Below are positions 63,781-64,000 of a DNA stretch of 64,000 bases, in pieces. The notes beneath the pieces are model-generated. The model worked only from the letters and a program-made list of their open reading frames with translations. It did no database searches and was not told the DNA's origin. The position numbers and the translations under genes are program-made. Each line of letters opens with the position of its first letter. Position 1 is the stretch's first letter. Origin of the DNA: Gracilimonas sp. (GTDB taxonomy: Bacteria > Bacteroidota > Rhodothermia > Balneolales > Balneolaceae); assembly GCF_040218225.1 (NCBI RefSeq), contig NZ_JAVJQO010000004.1, positions 124,001-188,000 of the forward strand, written 5' to 3'.

Positions 63781-64000
63781 TGGGCTGGTTTATTGGCATA
63801 TCAGGCAATAATCAAACCTTAAAAACCCCGCTTCAATCTCTTTCTTCAAATCATGATTTCTGTACTGAATTCGGGTCTTTTTATTTAGTCGGCGGAGGCA
63901 TCACAGAAACGATACACTTTCACGAAGATGCTTCATCGAACTCAGGCTGGATAGCTTCAGGAGTTGGTATTTCTGCCGGAGAGAATCCGAAATTATTTAA
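63780..64000 (+). CDS. Start of an unidentified gene (3' end outside window)
   Basis: 73 complete codons are visible from ATG 63780, whose A is the last base of the preceding stop. It begins MGWFIGISGNNQTLKTPL and continues GSFYLVGGGITETIHFHEDA. The opening MGWFIGISGN and the beta-strand pattern look like a class II amidotransferase or asparagine-synthase-like N-terminus, but there is no Cys at position 2, so this is only a suggestion. No signal peptide. Too short to identify. Confidence 0.5.
   Translation, partial: MGWFIGISGNNQTLKTPLQSLSSNHDFCTEFGSFYLVGGGITETIHFHEDASSNSGWIASGVGISAGENPKLF

Overview
The window looks like chromosomal DNA of a free-living Gram-negative bacterium of the FCB group, most probably Balneolota (Balneola/Gracilimonas-like) or a close Bacteroidota/Rhodothermota relative. 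This is an inference from gene content: DUF5686 and DUF4293 family proteins, BatD/BatE proteins, bacillithiol synthesis (BshA), many secreted proteins ending in beta-barrel-like aromatic residues, few clear Shine-Dalgarno sites, and tRNAs whose 3' CCA is not encoded. No phage, integrase, CRISPR array or rRNA operon was found.

Layout. 1-612: end of a sensor histidine kinase, then tRNA-Ser(GCT). 774-7691 (minus): a compact four-gene block with a secreted Fn3-like protein, a FecR-domain protein, a large outer-membrane protein and a CHASE2 adenylate/guanylate cyclase. 7818-9044: tRNA-Ala(GGC) with its terminator, and an OmpA lipoprotein with calcium-binding type repeats. 9190-9340: an interspersed inverted repeat. 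9384-13565: a DUF5686 outer-membrane protein, tRNA-Arg(CCT), a GlsB-like membrane peptide and an orphan ABC ATPase. 13714-16968 (plus): a SPOR lipoprotein, then a STAS antagonist, anti-sigma-type kinase and SpoIIE phosphatase forming a partner-switching module. 16961-20071 (minus): an MltF-like lytic transglycosylase, an EamA transporter and a DUF4293 protein. 20178-27126 (minus): TetR regulator, TolC, adaptor and RND pump, with two nearly identical operator-like palindromes at the two ends of tetR.

27235-38839 is dominated by a surface-polysaccharide locus: Wza-like exporter, glutaminase-dead asparagine-synthase homologue, flippase, three glycosyltransferases, polymerase/ligase and chain-length regulator, followed by pyrR-pyrB. 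40587-48060 carries sucC, an unknown small protein, bshA, yebC and a short Bat operon that lacks the VWA genes. 48158-57166 carries an M20 dipeptidase, a MacB-type efflux set without its ATPase, panC-panD and a two-lipoyl-domain E2 subunit. 57398-59078 is a small mobile/degenerate patch: a RAYT transposase that contains an in-frame palindrome, frr, and a decayed four-helix-bundle gene. The window ends with smc, a TPR lipoprotein and the start of an unidentified gene.

The most interesting candidates for new biology are the FecR/outer-membrane/CHASE2-cyclase operon, the RAYT gene carrying a palindrome in its own reading frame, and the paired operators around tetR. All functional statements come from reading motifs; no database search was run.
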